A stretch of 64,000 bases of DNA, from positions 1 to 64,000 of the forward strand of contig CACOGA010000008.1 in NCBI GenBank assembly GCA_902626585.1, given 5' to 3'. This document shows positions 19,162 through 28,781 of this stretch, piece after piece. Source of the DNA: an uncultured Bacteroidota bacterium. Its GTDB lineage: Bacteria; Bacteroidota; Bacteroidia; Flavobacteriales; Flavobacteriaceae. Numbering within the stretch: the first letter of the stretch is position 1; every line of letters starts with the position of its first letter. The translations under genes were made by a program, and so were the position numbers. Under the pieces are notes generated by a model, which was given only the letters and a program-made list of their open reading frames with translations, made no database searches and was not told where the DNA came from.

Positions 19162-19225
19162 ATGACACTATGTCATTTATAACTGACAAAAATGACAAAA
19201 AAAACAAATGGCATAATGATTGTCA
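19162..19225 (+). promoter_or_regulatory. Cluster of TGACA/TGTCA half-sites upstream of dnaK
   Basis: A perfect inverted repeat ATGACA-CTA-TGTCAT (19162-19176) is followed by direct copies TGACA at 19184 and 19193 and TGTCA at 19221. That is five half-sites within 63 bp, ending 30 bp before the dnaK ATG. No CIRCE (TTAGCACTC-N9-GAGTGCTAA) is present. I infer a binding site for a heat-shock or stress regulator; the factor is unidentified. Confidence 0.5.
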
Positions 19226-19254
19226 CTTGTTTATTGAATTTAAAAAATAAAATT

Positions 19255-21153
19255 ATGAGCAAAATAATCGGAATAGATTTAGGTACAACCAACTCTTGTG
19301 TTTCTGTAATGGAAGGAAATGAGCCAGTTGTAATACCAAACGCTGAGGGTAAAAGAACTACACCTTCGGTTATAGCATTTGTTGAAGGTGGTGAAATTAA
19401 AGTTGGCGATCCTGCAAAGAGACAGGCAGTCACAAATCCTACCAAAACTGTTTATTCTGTAAAGAGATTTATGGGGAATAAGTTTTCTGAATCAAAAAAG
19501 GAAACAGGAAGAGTTCCATATAAGGTTGTTAAGGGGGATAACGATACACCAAGAGTCGATATTGATGGAAGATTATATACTCCACAAGAATTATCAGCTA
19601 TGATTTTACAAAAAATGAAAAAAACTGCTGAGGATTATTTGGGTACAAATGTTGAAGAGGCGGTAATAACCGTACCTGCATACTTTAATGATTCCCAGAG
19701 ACAAGCTACTAAAGAAGCTGGTGAAATTGCTGGTTTAAAGGTCAAAAGGATTATAAATGAACCTACTTCAGCCGCCCTTGCGTACGGATTAGACAAAAAA
19801 GGTAAAGATCAAAAGATTGTGGTTTTCGATTTTGGTGGTGGAACACATGATGTTTCTATTCTTGAGCTTGGCGATGGAGTTTTTGAAGTTCTATCTACGG
19901 ATGGTGACACTCATTTAGGTGGTGATGATGTTGATGAGAAAATTATTGACTGGTTAGCTGATGAGTTTAAGAAGGATGAAAGTATAGATTTAAGAAAAGA
20001 TCCAATGTCTCTACAAAGATTGAAAGAAGCAGCTGAAAAAGCTAAGATAGAATTATCATCTTCTGCTCAAACAGAAATTAATCTTCCATATGTAACTGCA
20101 ACAGATAGTGGTCCAAAGCACTTAGTTAGGACACTAACTAAATCAAAATTTGATCAATTAATAGATGATTTAGTCAAAAGGACGATTAATCCGTGTAAAA
20201 CGGCTCTTAAGTCAGCAGGACTTAGTAAATCAGATATAGATGAGATTATTTTAGTAGGTGGGTCTACTAGGATACCAGCAGTTCAAGACGCAGTTGAGAA
20301 ATTCTTTGGTAAAAAACCGAGTAAAGGTGTTAATCCCGATGAAGTTGTTGCTGTTGGAGCCGCAATTCAGGGTGGAGTATTCACAGGTGATGTTAAAGAC
20401 GTTTTATTGTTAGATGTTACCCCATTATCCTTAGGTATTGAAACTATGGGTAATGTAATGACAAAACTAATTGAGGCTAATACAACAATACCAACCAAGA
20501 AGTCTCAGGTTTTCTCTACAGCAGCAGATAATCAACCTGCAGTTGATATTAGAATTGCTCAAGGTGAAAGACCAATGTATCCTGATAATAAAGAGATAGG
20601 GAGATTTCAGTTAGCTGATATTCCTCCAGCTCCAAGAGGTGTTCCTCAAATTGAGGTGACCTTTGATATCGATGCAAATGGTATTTTAAATGTTACTGCC
20701 AAGGATAAAGCTACTGGAAAAGAGCAAAATATAAGAATTGAAGCTTCATCTGGTTTAACTGAGCAGGAAATTGAAAAGATGAAGAAAGATGCTGAAGCTA
20801 ATGCTGAAGCTGATGCAAAAGCAAAAGAAACTGTTGATAAGTTAAACAGTGCTGATGCCATGATTTTTCAAACCGAGAAACAATTAAAAGAGTTCGGTGA
20901 TAAATTATCAGATGATAAGAAAAAACCAATTGAAGAGGCACTTGAAGAGCTTAAGAAGGCTTTTGAGAGTAAAGATTTAGAAAAAATAGATCCTGCTCTT
21001 GAGAAAATTAATGAAGCTTGGAAAGCAGCTAGTGAGGAGATGTATAAAGCTCAGCAAAATCAGCAAGGAACAGCCGAACAACCAACTGGTGATAAATCGA
21101 CTGAAAATTCTGAAAATGTCGAGGATGTAGATTTTGAAGAAGTAAAAGAGTAA
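19255..21153 (+). CDS. dnaK: Molecular chaperone DnaK (Hsp70)
   Basis: The 632-aa chaperone begins [21 protein letters not shown] at ATG 19255; the track's extension to 19192 adds 21 non-homologous residues. The ATPase domain (1-385) has [11 protein letters not shown] and [13 protein letters not shown], the linker is [15 protein letters not shown], and the substrate and lid domains follow. The tail is acidic and ends VDFEEVKE. DnaK folds nascent and stress-damaged proteins with DnaJ and GrpE, neither of which is adjacent. It is a single-gene transcript bounded by its own half-site cluster and a strong terminator. Confidence 0.98.
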   Translation: MSKIIGIDLGTTNSCVSVMEGNEPVVIPNAEGKRTTPSVIAFVEGGEIKVGDPAKRQAVTNPTKTVYSVKRFMGNKFSESKKETGRVPYKVVKGDNDTPRVDIDGRLYTPQELSAMILQKMKKTAEDYLGTNVEEAVITVPAYFNDSQRQATKEAGEIAGLKVKRIINEPTSAALAYGLDKKGKDQKIVVFDFGGGTHDVSILELGDGVFEVLSTDGDTHLGGDDVDEKIIDWLADEFKKDESIDLRKDPMSLQRLKEAAEKAKIELSSSAQTEINLPYVTATDSGPKHLVRTLTKSKFDQLIDDLVKRTINPCKTALKSAGLSKSDIDEIILVGGSTRIPAVQDAVEKFFGKKPSKGVNPDEVVAVGAAIQGGVFTGDVKDVLLLDVTPLSLGIETMGNVMTKLIEANTTIPTKKSQVFSTAADNQPAVDIRIAQGERPMYPDNKEIGRFQLADIPPAPRGVPQIEVTFDIDANGILNVTAKDKATGKEQNIRIEASSGLTEQEIEKMKKDAEANAEADAKAKETVDKLNSADAMIFQTEKQLKEFGDKLSDDKKKPIEEALEELKKAFESKDLEKIDPALEKINEAWKAASEEMYKAQQNQQGTAEQPTGDKSTENSENVEDVDFEEVKE

Positions 21154-21172
21154 ATATTAAACTTAAATTTTT

Positions 21173-21204
21173 AAAAAAGGCGCTGTTGACAGCGCCTTTT
21201 TTTT
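21173..21204 (+). terminator. Strong intrinsic terminator after dnaK
   Basis: Six A's, a perfect 8-bp GC-rich stem GGCGCTGT/ACAGCGCC with a 2-nt spacer, and eight T's. It starts about 20 nt after the dnaK stop and ends 24 nt before the next gene. Confidence 0.93.
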
Positions 21205-21228
21205 ATTTAAATTTGCAAAAAAAATATT

Positions 21229-21645
21229 TTGAAACATTCTGAAATTTTAGAAAAGGTCAACGAAGCGAGTGCTAATACATTAATGGAGACTCTAGAGATT
21301 GTTTTTACTGAGATAGGTGATGATTATGTTGTTTGTAAAATGCCAGTGACTCCCAAGGTTCATCAACCTGCAGGGATATTACATGGAGGAGCAACCGCCG
21401 CACTTGTTGAAACAGTAGGAAGCTTTGCGTCAAAATATTTTATAAAAAACAAAGATTTGTCGGTCAGAGGTATCGAAATAACTACAAATCATGTAAAAAG
21501 TATTAGTGAAGGTTTTGTCTATGCCAAGGCTACAAATATTCACTTTGGAAGAACAATGCAGATATGGGAGGTAAGGATAACAGATAAGGATGAAAATTTG
21601 ATTTCCCTTGGAAAACTAACAACATTAGCAATTAAAAAAAAATAA
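21229..21645 (+). CDS. Hotdog-fold thioesterase (PaaI / DHNA-CoA thioesterase-like)
   Basis: This 138-aa single-domain hotdog protein has PAGILHGGATAALVETVGS, which contains the family's HGG turn and the catalytic Glu as in YdiI/MenI. Such enzymes hydrolyse aromatic or acyl-CoA thioesters; 1,4-dihydroxy-2-naphthoyl-CoA in menaquinone synthesis is a reasonable candidate, but no men genes are nearby. Translation starts at TTG 21229: this gives the full-length N-terminus and the next ATG lies inside the fold. It is 3 bp from the following CPBP gene. Confidence 0.88.
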   Translation: MKHSEILEKVNEASANTLMETLEIVFTEIGDDYVVCKMPVTPKVHQPAGILHGGATAALVETVGSFASKYFIKNKDLSVRGIEITTNHVKSISEGFVYAKATNIHFGRTMQIWEVRITDKDENLISLGKLTTLAIKKK

Positions 21646-21648
21646 AAT

Positions 21649-22584
21649 ATGTACATAAATCAGGTAAAATATAATAGAGATTCATGGTGGGGGTATTTAC
21701 TAACCGTAATATTAATCGTTCCTATTACTGTAGTTTTATTTTCAATACCCCATGGATTTATTTTAACAGCAAAAGCATTTGGAGATGAAGAATTAATGGC
21801 TAAAATTGCTTCGGGAGATATGGCAGCTATGATGAGTGTCTTAGAACCAAATTTAAATCTTTTTCTCATGCTCCTGCCATTTGTTGGCATGTTGCTAGCA
21901 GTTTTTTTCTCTACAAAAATTATTCATAAAAATTCAATAAGAGAGCTAACAACTTCAAGAAAAAAAATTGATTGGAGTAGGGTTCTTTTTGCATTTTGTT
22001 TATGGGGTTCAATAAGCGCAACAATGATATTTTTAGATTATAATTTTTTTACTCCTGAAGATTACGTATGGAATTTTAAGCCGGTACCTTTTTTAATTTT
22101 ATGTGCAATAGTTGTTGTTTTATTACCTATTCAAACTTCAGCCGAAGAATATTTATTTAGAGGTTATTTGATGCAGGGAATCGGAATAATAAGTGGAAAT
22201 AGATGGTTACCGTTAATATTAACCTCATTAGCATTTGGTTTGATGCACTACGCTAATCCCGAGATTGCCAAATTTGGAAATGTTGTATATGTCTTTTACA
22301 TAGGATCGGGTCTTTTTGCAGGTATAATGACATTAATGGATGAGGGATTAGAATTAGCGTTAGGTTGGCATGCAGCTAATAACATGGTAGCGGCTTTACT
22401 GGTTACTGCAGATTGGACAGCCCTACAAACACATTCTTTACTCAAGGATATTTCAAATCCTGAAACGATGCCCCTAGGGGAGGTTTTAATTCCAGTTTTG
22501 GTATTTTTCCCTGCTATTTTATTAATTTTTGCAAATAAATATAATTGGACTGATTGGAAGGGTAAATTATTTGGTAGTATCTAA
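21649..22584 (+). CDS. CPBP family intramembrane metalloprotease
   Basis: A 311-aa membrane protein with about eight TM helices. It has the three CPBP/Rce1 (Abi) motifs: AEEYLFRGYL (EExxxR), FGLMHYANP (FxxxH) and GWHAANN (HxxxN). These form the active site of type II CAAX-prenyl-endopeptidase-like proteases in the inner membrane. The bacterial substrates are mostly unknown. It is co-directional with the thioesterase 3 bp upstream, and its stop overlaps the convergent next gene by 4 bp. Confidence 0.9.
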   Translation: MYINQVKYNRDSWWGYLLTVILIVPITVVLFSIPHGFILTAKAFGDEELMAKIASGDMAAMMSVLEPNLNLFLMLLPFVGMLLAVFFSTKIIHKNSIRELTTSRKKIDWSRVLFAFCLWGSISATMIFLDYNFFTPEDYVWNFKPVPFLILCAIVVVLLPIQTSAEEYLFRGYLMQGIGIISGNRWLPLILTSLAFGLMHYANPEIAKFGNVVYVFYIGSGLFAGIMTLMDEGLELALGWHAANNMVAALLVTADWTALQTHSLLKDISNPETMPLGEVLIPVLVFFPAILLIFANKYNWTDWKGKLFGSI

Positions 22585-24509
22585 ATTTTCTCTAATACTA
22601 TTGATGACTCATAGAATGAAGCTGCGGCATTTATTACTTCCCTAAATTCTTGGTATCTACTCTTTTCATATTTTAGTTCCTTATACAATTCATTTACATT
22701 GATATATAATTTATCTTGGGATTGACTCACACTTGAATTAAATTTTGCAGAGATATTACCATCAACAGAAATATATTCTTTTAACTTATTTAATTCACTA
22801 ATATCATATATTCTGTAGCCTTTTGGAATATTCACTTCAATCAGATATTCATAGGAGTTTGGAAAGTTTATTTCTATTTCATTAATCCTTTTATCAGCGT
22901 TAAACAAATTACTTTGTAGCCCGATTACTTTTCCAATATTTAAATATATCAATCCATTTTTTTGTTCAACTAAATCGTTTGTTGAGATAGTTGATTTTAT
23001 GGTAAGTGGAGTATTATTTGAATTGTCAGAAATTTCAAAATTATCAATAGCATAATTTGTGACTTTTTTATTATTTAATCCACTAATAGTAAAATAATCG
23101 ACTAAAAAATCTGTTTCTTCATTTTCAGAAAAAGAAACATAGTTTCGATTCATTATTGCCCAGTAACCACTAAAAGATCTGTTTTCTTTAATTTTTAATT
23201 TTTTTAGATTTTTTGGAATAAATACTTCTATTTTCTTTTTTATTTGACTAAAACTTTCATCAGAAGGCGTAATCTGACTAAAATAATAGTCCAAATTACT
23301 GTCTATAAATACTCCATAATTTCCGATTAAATCGTCGGGTGCTTCAGAAACCCTGTATTCTATTCTATTTGGACTAATATATTTTTCCGAGTTGGGTAAG
23401 TAAATAATAAACTCCCTTAATTGATTAGGATCAAATAATTCAGGGTCAAACTTTAAAAAATATCTGTTACAGCTTATTGCTACTTCATAATCAATTTTAG
23501 CCGCCTTTAATAGATTTGAATATACCTGAATGATACTAAAGTCATTTGATATTTTATTTTTTAATATGTATTCAATATCGTTTAATTTTGAATTTTCATC
23601 ATCGGATATTGTAAAATTATCCTTTACATATTCATCAATCGCATTTGCAACTGAAATCTCATTAAATGGAATACTAATTTTTTTTGATTTCAGCTCATTA
23701 AAAAGTTCATCAGCTATTGGATTTATCGAAATTGGAAAAAATAGTTCACGTACATTCTGTACTAAGTTATTCCAGTACTCAGTTTGAGAAATATCATCAC
23801 GATTCTCATAGCATTGATAAGCTACTTTTATCTTGTTTGCAATTGGAGTAGAATATTGTTCATCAGAAGTAGCATCAAGGTTTTTAAAATTTATTAATTT
23901 ACTCTTCTTGCCATCAAATAATGTATCAATAACAGATGAGCTGTAGGAATTATAAATTTTTATATTTGATTTGAAATCATTTTCAATTAATATAAATTTT
24001 GAGGATAAGATTGGATAAGATTCTTCAATAATTTTATTTCCGTTAAAATTAAAATCCTTTTTGACTGTGTAGATTATTTCAACAATGTCTTGCTCATTTA
24101 TTCCTGGAATTTTATAATAATTGTAGTTTTCAGTAGAAGTGGATGTGTTTATCATCTCTTTCATTTGGTTAAAGCCGTAAGTTATGATCGAATCGTTATT
24201 AATAACTTTGGATTTAACATCAATTATTTCTGAAACATTGATTTTAGATATTAAAATTTCATTATTTGATTCATCTGTTATTTTATTAATTTTTGTTTTC
24301 ATGTGATGAGTTTCATATACATGAACATCTTCACTGAATTTAGATTTGTAATATTCTATATAGTGATTACTAAATATCCCTTGTAAATCATCATCAGAAC
24401 TTTTTAAATTTACAGTCTTATCATCCCAGTCTATAATTTTATAACTTTGAGAAAAAGAATTTAAAAAAGTAATAATTAAGATTATTGTAAAGAAAATTTT
24501 TTTTTCCAC
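22581..24509 (-). CDS. Secreted DUF3857/transglutaminase-like protein, apparently without the catalytic Cys
   Basis: The 642-aa protein starts at GTG 24509 with a signal peptide (MEKKIFFTIILIITFLNSFSQS). The N-terminal part (about 40-240) follows the DUF3857 beta-rich pattern; a transglutaminase-like core follows (about 275-400, with IDEYVKDNFTISDDE and VYSNLLKAAKIDYEVAI). At the position where active members have a Cys before that helix the sequence reads NDFSIIQVYSNLL, so the nucleophile seems lost. The C-terminal part is beta-rich. These proteins are common in Bacteroidota periplasm; their role is unknown. Confidence in the domain names is moderate. Confidence 0.7.
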   Translation of the reverse strand: MEKKIFFTIILIITFLNSFSQSYKIIDWDDKTVNLKSSDDDLQGIFSNHYIEYYKSKFSEDVHVYETHHMKTKINKITDESNNEILISKINVSEIIDVKSKVINNDSIITYGFNQMKEMINTSTSTENYNYYKIPGINEQDIVEIIYTVKKDFNFNGNKIIEESYPILSSKFILIENDFKSNIKIYNSYSSSVIDTLFDGKKSKLINFKNLDATSDEQYSTPIANKIKVAYQCYENRDDISQTEYWNNLVQNVRELFFPISINPIADELFNELKSKKISIPFNEISVANAIDEYVKDNFTISDDENSKLNDIEYILKNKISNDFSIIQVYSNLLKAAKIDYEVAISCNRYFLKFDPELFDPNQLREFIIYLPNSEKYISPNRIEYRVSEAPDDLIGNYGVFIDSNLDYYFSQITPSDESFSQIKKKIEVFIPKNLKKLKIKENRSFSGYWAIMNRNYVSFSENEETDFLVDYFTISGLNNKKVTNYAIDNFEISDNSNNTPLTIKSTISTNDLVEQKNGLIYLNIGKVIGLQSNLFNADKRINEIEINFPNSYEYLIEVNIPKGYRIYDISELNKLKEYISVDGNISAKFNSSVSQSQDKLYINVNELYKELKYEKSRYQEFREVINAAASFYESSIVLEKI

Positions 24510-24581
24510 TGATGAAATAAAATTAACTGGTTGATATTAACTTAATTTAAACGATTTATAAATATACTTTAATAAAAGATT

Positions 24582-25898
24582 ATGAAGAAAATAATTATTT
24601 TAATTTTTTTGATAACATTTTCATTGAATTCGCAAATACTATCCGAAAAAGAAAGAGCGCTTGAGATTAATGAAATTCTAAAAAATAGATTTGAAAATGT
24701 ACTTCCCGAATTGATGGATAAAACTGATATTGATATGTGGGTCCTTATTTCTAGAGAATATAATGAAGATCCTGTTTTGAAAACAATGTTACCAGCTGAG
24801 TGGCTTAATGCGCGCAGAAGAACAATTTTAGTTTTTTATCGGGACAAAGCAAACGATTCACTAGATAAACTTGCTGTTGCTAGATATAATTTTGGTGATA
24901 ATATAATTTCGGCTTGGGATAAGGAAAAACAACCTAATCAATGGCAGAGATTGAATGAAATTATTGATGAGAGGAATCCAAGAAAGATTGGTTTGAATTA
25001 TTCAAAGTATTTCAATATTGCAGACGGATTAGATAAGACAGATTATGATGAATTTATTGATAACATTTCTGAAAATAATAGAAAAAAAGTTGTTTCTGCT
25101 CAAAAATTAGCAACTGCTTGGATTGAAACAAGAACAGAAAAAGAAATGGAAATTTATAAACAAATAGTAACAATCACTAAACAAATAATAAATGAGGCAT
25201 TCTCGCTTGATGTTATTCAGATAGGTAAAACCACAACCTCAGATTTGGAGTGGTGGATGCGACAAAAGGTAACTGATTTAGGGCTGAATACATGGTTTCA
25301 TCCATCGGTTGACATTCAAAGAAAAAGTGAGGTTAATGGTGACCATCTTAGATCTTTTTCAAACAGACCATCTGAAAATGTTATTCAAAAGGGAGATTTG
25401 TTGCATTGTGACTTTGGCATCACTTACTTAAGACTTAACTCTGATTGCCAACAGATGGCATACATTCTTGATGATAATGAGAAAGATATTCCTATTTTTC
25501 TTAAAGAGGCTTTTGATGAGGCTAATCTACTACAGGATATACTTACATCAAATTTTATCGAAGGATACTCTGGTAATCAAATTTTATTAAACTCTCTTTC
25601 TGAGGCTAAAAAAAGAGGACTAAGACCTTCAATATATACACATCCGCTTGGTTCATATGGTCATTCCTCAGGACCTACCATCGGAATGTGGGATTCTCAA
25701 GGCGGAGTGGAAGGAACAGGGGATTACCCTTTGAATTTAAATACAGTATATGCCATTGAGCTAAATAATACAACTTACATTGAGGAGTGGGGCCGGGACA
25801 TAAGAATCATGTTGGAAGAGGCTGGTTTTTATGGGCAAGGAGGTCACGAATATGTAAATGGTAGACAAAAACAAATTAAAATTGTAAATCCTAAATAG
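24582..25898 (+). CDS. Secreted M24 family metallopeptidase (Xaa-Pro aminopeptidase-like)
   Basis: This 438-aa protein has a signal peptide (MKKIIILIFLITFSLNSQ) and a creatinase N-terminal-like domain (to about residue 185), followed by the pita-bread M24 domain. Candidate metal ligands are the Asp pair in HCDFGITYLRLNSDCQQ, the His in THPLGSYGHSSGPTIG, Glu in YAIELNN and Glu near IMLEEAG. M24 enzymes remove N-terminal residues, often before proline, and the signal peptide places it in the periplasm, where it would help use peptides. It is divergent from its minus-strand neighbour. Confidence 0.85.
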   Translation: MKKIIILIFLITFSLNSQILSEKERALEINEILKNRFENVLPELMDKTDIDMWVLISREYNEDPVLKTMLPAEWLNARRRTILVFYRDKANDSLDKLAVARYNFGDNIISAWDKEKQPNQWQRLNEIIDERNPRKIGLNYSKYFNIADGLDKTDYDEFIDNISENNRKKVVSAQKLATAWIETRTEKEMEIYKQIVTITKQIINEAFSLDVIQIGKTTTSDLEWWMRQKVTDLGLNTWFHPSVDIQRKSEVNGDHLRSFSNRPSENVIQKGDLLHCDFGITYLRLNSDCQQMAYILDDNEKDIPIFLKEAFDEANLLQDILTSNFIEGYSGNQILLNSLSEAKKRGLRPSIYTHPLGSYGHSSGPTIGMWDSQGGVEGTGDYPLNLNTVYAIELNNTTYIEEWGRDIRIMLEEAGFYGQGGHEYVNGRQKQIKIVNPK

Positions 25899-25944
25899 CA
25901 TATAAATTAAATTATTAATAAATTGCGCCAGCAGATTTAAAGTG

Positions 25945-26400
25945 ATGAGAAAATTAATTCTACTTACACTATTAATTTTTAGTTCAAATATTACAGCACA
26001 GCAACTATATGGTCCACAAAGAGGCCAAAGAGGATATATACCCCCACCAAAATATGAAGCGTCTGTTTATATTACAACACTTAACGCCTATGAGGAACTA
26101 GAAAAAGTTCTTCCGAAATCAGTTGAGGTTTTTTCTCTTGATGATTTTGAAAAAGAAATATTTAAAGGGCTATTACTTGAAAAATATGAAAATTATAACA
26201 GGATTGTTGAAAATACTGACTCTTCTAAACAGGCTAGGCAAGATGCTTTAAAGCAGTTAGAGATAGATTTTGTAAAATCATTAGCTGTTATTCTAACACC
26301 TGATGAGATAACAACATTTGTAGATATGGATTTTTCTGGAAAAGAGGAAAAGAAAAAAAGAAGAAAAGATAAAAGAAAAAAGAAAAAAAATGATGAATAA
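25945..26400 (+). CDS. Secreted hypothetical protein with Lys/Arg-rich tail
   Basis: A 151-aa protein starting at ATG 25945 (the track begins one codon earlier at GTG). It has a signal peptide ending NITAQQ, a Gly/Arg/Pro-rich stretch, and an alpha-helical middle part with a helix around residues 85-125. The final 18 residues are nearly all Lys, Arg, Glu or Asp (a KKRRKDKRKKKK run). No family recognised. The helical part resembles small periplasmic helical proteins, but I do not assign one. The 3' end overlaps the next small gene by 11 bp. Confidence 0.75.
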   Translation: MRKLILLTLLIFSSNITAQQLYGPQRGQRGYIPPPKYEASVYITTLNAYEELEKVLPKSVEVFSLDDFEKEIFKGLLLEKYENYNRIVENTDSSKQARQDALKQLEIDFVKSLAVILTPDEITTFVDMDFSGKEEKKKRRKDKRKKKKNDE

Positions 26401-26569
26401 AAATACGGTATTGGGTTGGGCAACTTTTATTATGATATTTTTCGGGCTAGTTCTTATTGCTTTAGGCGTATTTAAATATAATGAAATAGCAGGCTGGGGT
26501 TTTGTTTCAGTTGGTTTAGGATTTTTCGCAATTGCTTGGGTTTTCAATGCTTTAAAGGGAAGAGTCTAA
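26390..26569 (+). CDS. Small two-TM membrane protein (59 aa; CAL67264-like)
   Basis: Not in the ORF track. ATG ATG at 26390/26393 opens a 59-aa frame ending TAA at 26569. It has two hydrophobic helices (WATFIMIFFGLVLIALGVF and GFVSVGLGFFAIAWVF) and a short basic tail NALKGRV. From memory this closely matches a small flavobacterial family named after CAL67264 of Gramella; that link is recollection, not a search. The start overlaps the preceding stop by 11 bp, suggesting coupled translation, and the stop overlaps the convergent GNAT gene by 4 bp. Function unknown. Confidence 0.82.
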   Translation: MMNKNTVLGWATFIMIFFGLVLIALGVFKYNEIAGWGFVSVGLGFFAIAWVFNALKGRV

Positions 26570-27033
26570 TCTAGTAACTTAATCATCTTGATATTAGCCC
26601 TTAAATAAGGAGAGTTTTTTTCTAATCTTATTTCTTTAAATCCAAAATTTCTGTATAAATGAATGGCATTTTCAAGTTCCCTGTTTGAATAAAGTATAAT
26701 TGACTCATAGTTTTTGGATATAGAAAAATCAATACATTTCTTAAGTAACTTTTTACCAATGCCTTTATTTCTATATTTCTTGTCTACAGCCATTTTCGTT
26801 AATTCAAAAGTTAACTTATTTTCTGTTGGCATTAGTGCGAAAGTACCGATAATATTTCCATTGTACTCTGCAAAAAAGATTTTCCCCCCTTTGCTGATTA
26901 TATATTTTTTAGCATTTGATAAGACCTCATAATCATATTTTTCAACCTTGAAATAGTGTTCAAGCCATTCAATATTCAATTCGTAAAAATCTTTTTCAAA
27001 ATCATCTTTAAAATTTATAATATTTATTTCCAC
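26566..27033 (-). CDS. GNAT family N-acetyltransferase
   Basis: This 155-aa single-domain acetyltransferase has GNIIGTFALMP, KMAVDKKYRNKGIGKKLLKKCI (the acetyl-CoA pyrophosphate loop) and a C-terminal LYRNFGFKEI motif. These three are the standard GNAT A/B motifs. The acceptor is unknown. It stands alone between the small membrane protein and ftcD, from which it is divergent across a 53-bp gap. Confidence 0.9.
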   Translation of the reverse strand: MEINIINFKDDFEKDFYELNIEWLEHYFKVEKYDYEVLSNAKKYIISKGGKIFFAEYNGNIIGTFALMPTENKLTFELTKMAVDKKYRNKGIGKKLLKKCIDFSISKNYESIILYSNRELENAIHLYRNFGFKEIRLEKNSPYLRANIKMIKLLD

Positions 27034-27086
27034 TCTCTTTATTGTTGGTTAATATTAATATCTTTAGCTAATATTTCAAAGTTACA

Positions 27087-28781
27087 ATGAAAAAAATAGT
27101 TGAATGTGTACCTAATATTTCTGAGGGAAATGACGAATCTGTGATTAGTAAAATAGTTGAAACAGTAGAAAAATATCCTGGTATTAGATTATTAAATGTT
27201 GACCCTGGAAAGGCTACTAATCGAACTGTAATAACATTTGTTGGAGATGCTGAAATTATTGTTGATGCAGCTTTTAAACTAATTTCTAAAGCCAAAGAAC
27301 TTATTGATATGAGTAAGCACTTCGGCGAGCATCCAAGAATGGGAGCTGTTGATGTATGTCCTTTAATACCTATTTCTGGAATTTCAATGCAAGAAACGGT
27401 TGAACTAGCTCACAATCTTTCAAAAAGAGTCGGCAACGAGCTATCCATTCCTGTTTATTGCTATGAATATGCAGCAAAAGAAGAAAAAAGAAAGAATTTA
27501 GCAAATTGCAGATCTGGTGAATATGAGGGTTTGGAAAATAAATTTAATGACAAGTCTTGGAAACCAGATTATGGGCCTTGTGTATTTAACGAGGAAGTTA
27601 AAAAATCAGGTGCCACAGCAATCAGTGCCAGAGACTTTTTAGTGGCCTACAATATTAACTTAAATACAACATCAACAAGAAGAGCTAACTCTGTTGCCTT
27701 TGATTTAAGAGAAGCTGGACGTGTAAAAAGAGAGGGGGGTAAATTAACAGGTAAAATAATAAATGATAAAAACGGTAATCCTCAAAGAATTCCAGGTTAT
27801 TTCAAAAATTTGAAGGGAATAGGATGGTATATAGATGAATATTCAATTGCACAAATTTCTTATAATATTACAAATATAAATACAACACCTCTTCACGAGG
27901 TTTTTGACAAAACGTGCGAAAGAGCTCGGGTGAGGGGTATGAGAGTTACAGGTTCTGAATTGATAGGACTAGTTCCCAAAAAAGTTTTAATTGATGCAGG
28001 TAAATATTTTTTAACAAAACAAAAAAGATCAAATGCAATTCCTGAGAGTGAAATCATTCATATTGCGGTTAAATCATTGGGTTTAGACGAGCTGGCGCCT
28101 TTTGATCCAAAAGTTAGAGTCATAGAGTATATGATAGATAAAAAAAATAAAGATCTTTCAAAAAAAACATTATTGGATTTTGCACATATGACATCCAGTG
28201 AATCTCCAGCACCCGGCGGTGGTTCAATTTCTGCTTATTGTGGCGCCCTTGGTGCTTCATTAGCCGTCATGGTTGCTAATTTATCAGCTCATAAAAGAGG
28301 TTGGGATGAACAATGGGAATCTTTTTCGAAAATTGGTGAAAAAGGTATGAAAATACAATCCAAACTTATTGATTTGGTTGACCAAGACACTGATGCCTTT
28401 AATTCAATAATGAACGCGTATTCGATGCCTAAAAACACAGAACAAGAAAAAAAAATTAGATATAATCAAATTCAGATTGCAACAAAAAATGCTATTAAAG
28501 TTCCTTTCGAAATAATGGAAATTTCTTTTGAATCTATAGAAGTTATCAAAAAAATGGCGATTAATGGAAATCCTAATTCAATCACTGATGTTGGAGTAGC
28601 TATGCACTGTGTAAAAGCTGCTATAAATGGTGGTTTTCTAAATGTAAGAATAAATTGTAACGATTTAGATGATAAAGATTTTACTAAGGGAATTATCGCT
28701 GAAGGGAAAAAAATTATAGCAAAAACTAATTCAGAAGAAGTGAAAATTTTCAAAATTATAGATAAAATCTTATCTAATTAA
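27087..28781 (+). CDS. ftcD: Bifunctional glutamate formimidoyltransferase / formimidoyltetrahydrofolate cyclodeaminase
   Basis: A 564-aa fusion. Residues 1-325 are the formiminotransferase (VECVPNISEGND at the start, HFGEHPRMGAVDVCP with the catalytic His, and GSELIGLVPKK near the end). Residues about 355-564 are the cyclodeaminase (SSESPAPGGGSISAYCGALGASLA). Together they move the formimino group of N-formimino-glutamate to THF and deaminate it to methenyl-THF, giving glutamate and NH3. Fusion in this order is known from animals and several bacteria. It is convergent with hutI (8 bp overlap), which makes its upstream intermediate. Confidence 0.95.
   Translation: MKKIVECVPNISEGNDESVISKIVETVEKYPGIRLLNVDPGKATNRTVITFVGDAEIIVDAAFKLISKAKELIDMSKHFGEHPRMGAVDVCPLIPISGISMQETVELAHNLSKRVGNELSIPVYCYEYAAKEEKRKNLANCRSGEYEGLENKFNDKSWKPDYGPCVFNEEVKKSGATAISARDFLVAYNINLNTTSTRRANSVAFDLREAGRVKREGGKLTGKIINDKNGNPQRIPGYFKNLKGIGWYIDEYSIAQISYNITNINTTPLHEVFDKTCERARVRGMRVTGSELIGLVPKKVLIDAGKYFLTKQKRSNAIPESEIIHIAVKSLGLDELAPFDPKVRVIEYMIDKKNKDLSKKTLLDFAHMTSSESPAPGGGSISAYCGALGASLAVMVANLSAHKRGWDEQWESFSKIGEKGMKIQSKLIDLVDQDTDAFNSIMNAYSMPKNTEQEKKIRYNQIQIATKNAIKVPFEIMEISFESIEVIKKMAINGNPNSITDVGVAMHCVKAAINGGFLNVRINCNDLDDKDFTKGIIAEGKKIIAKTNSEEVKIFKIIDKILSN

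Noticed and set aside
19192-19254. N-terminal extension of DnaK in the track
   Set aside because: The 21 residues do not match DnaK, which always begins at the [11 protein letters not shown] motif; the region carries the half-sites instead.
26193-26547. Minus-strand Phe/Ser-rich ORFs over the Lys-rich gene
   Set aside because: Antisense of the AAA/AAG-rich tail of the 25945..26400 gene and of the 59-aa gene; no signal of its own.
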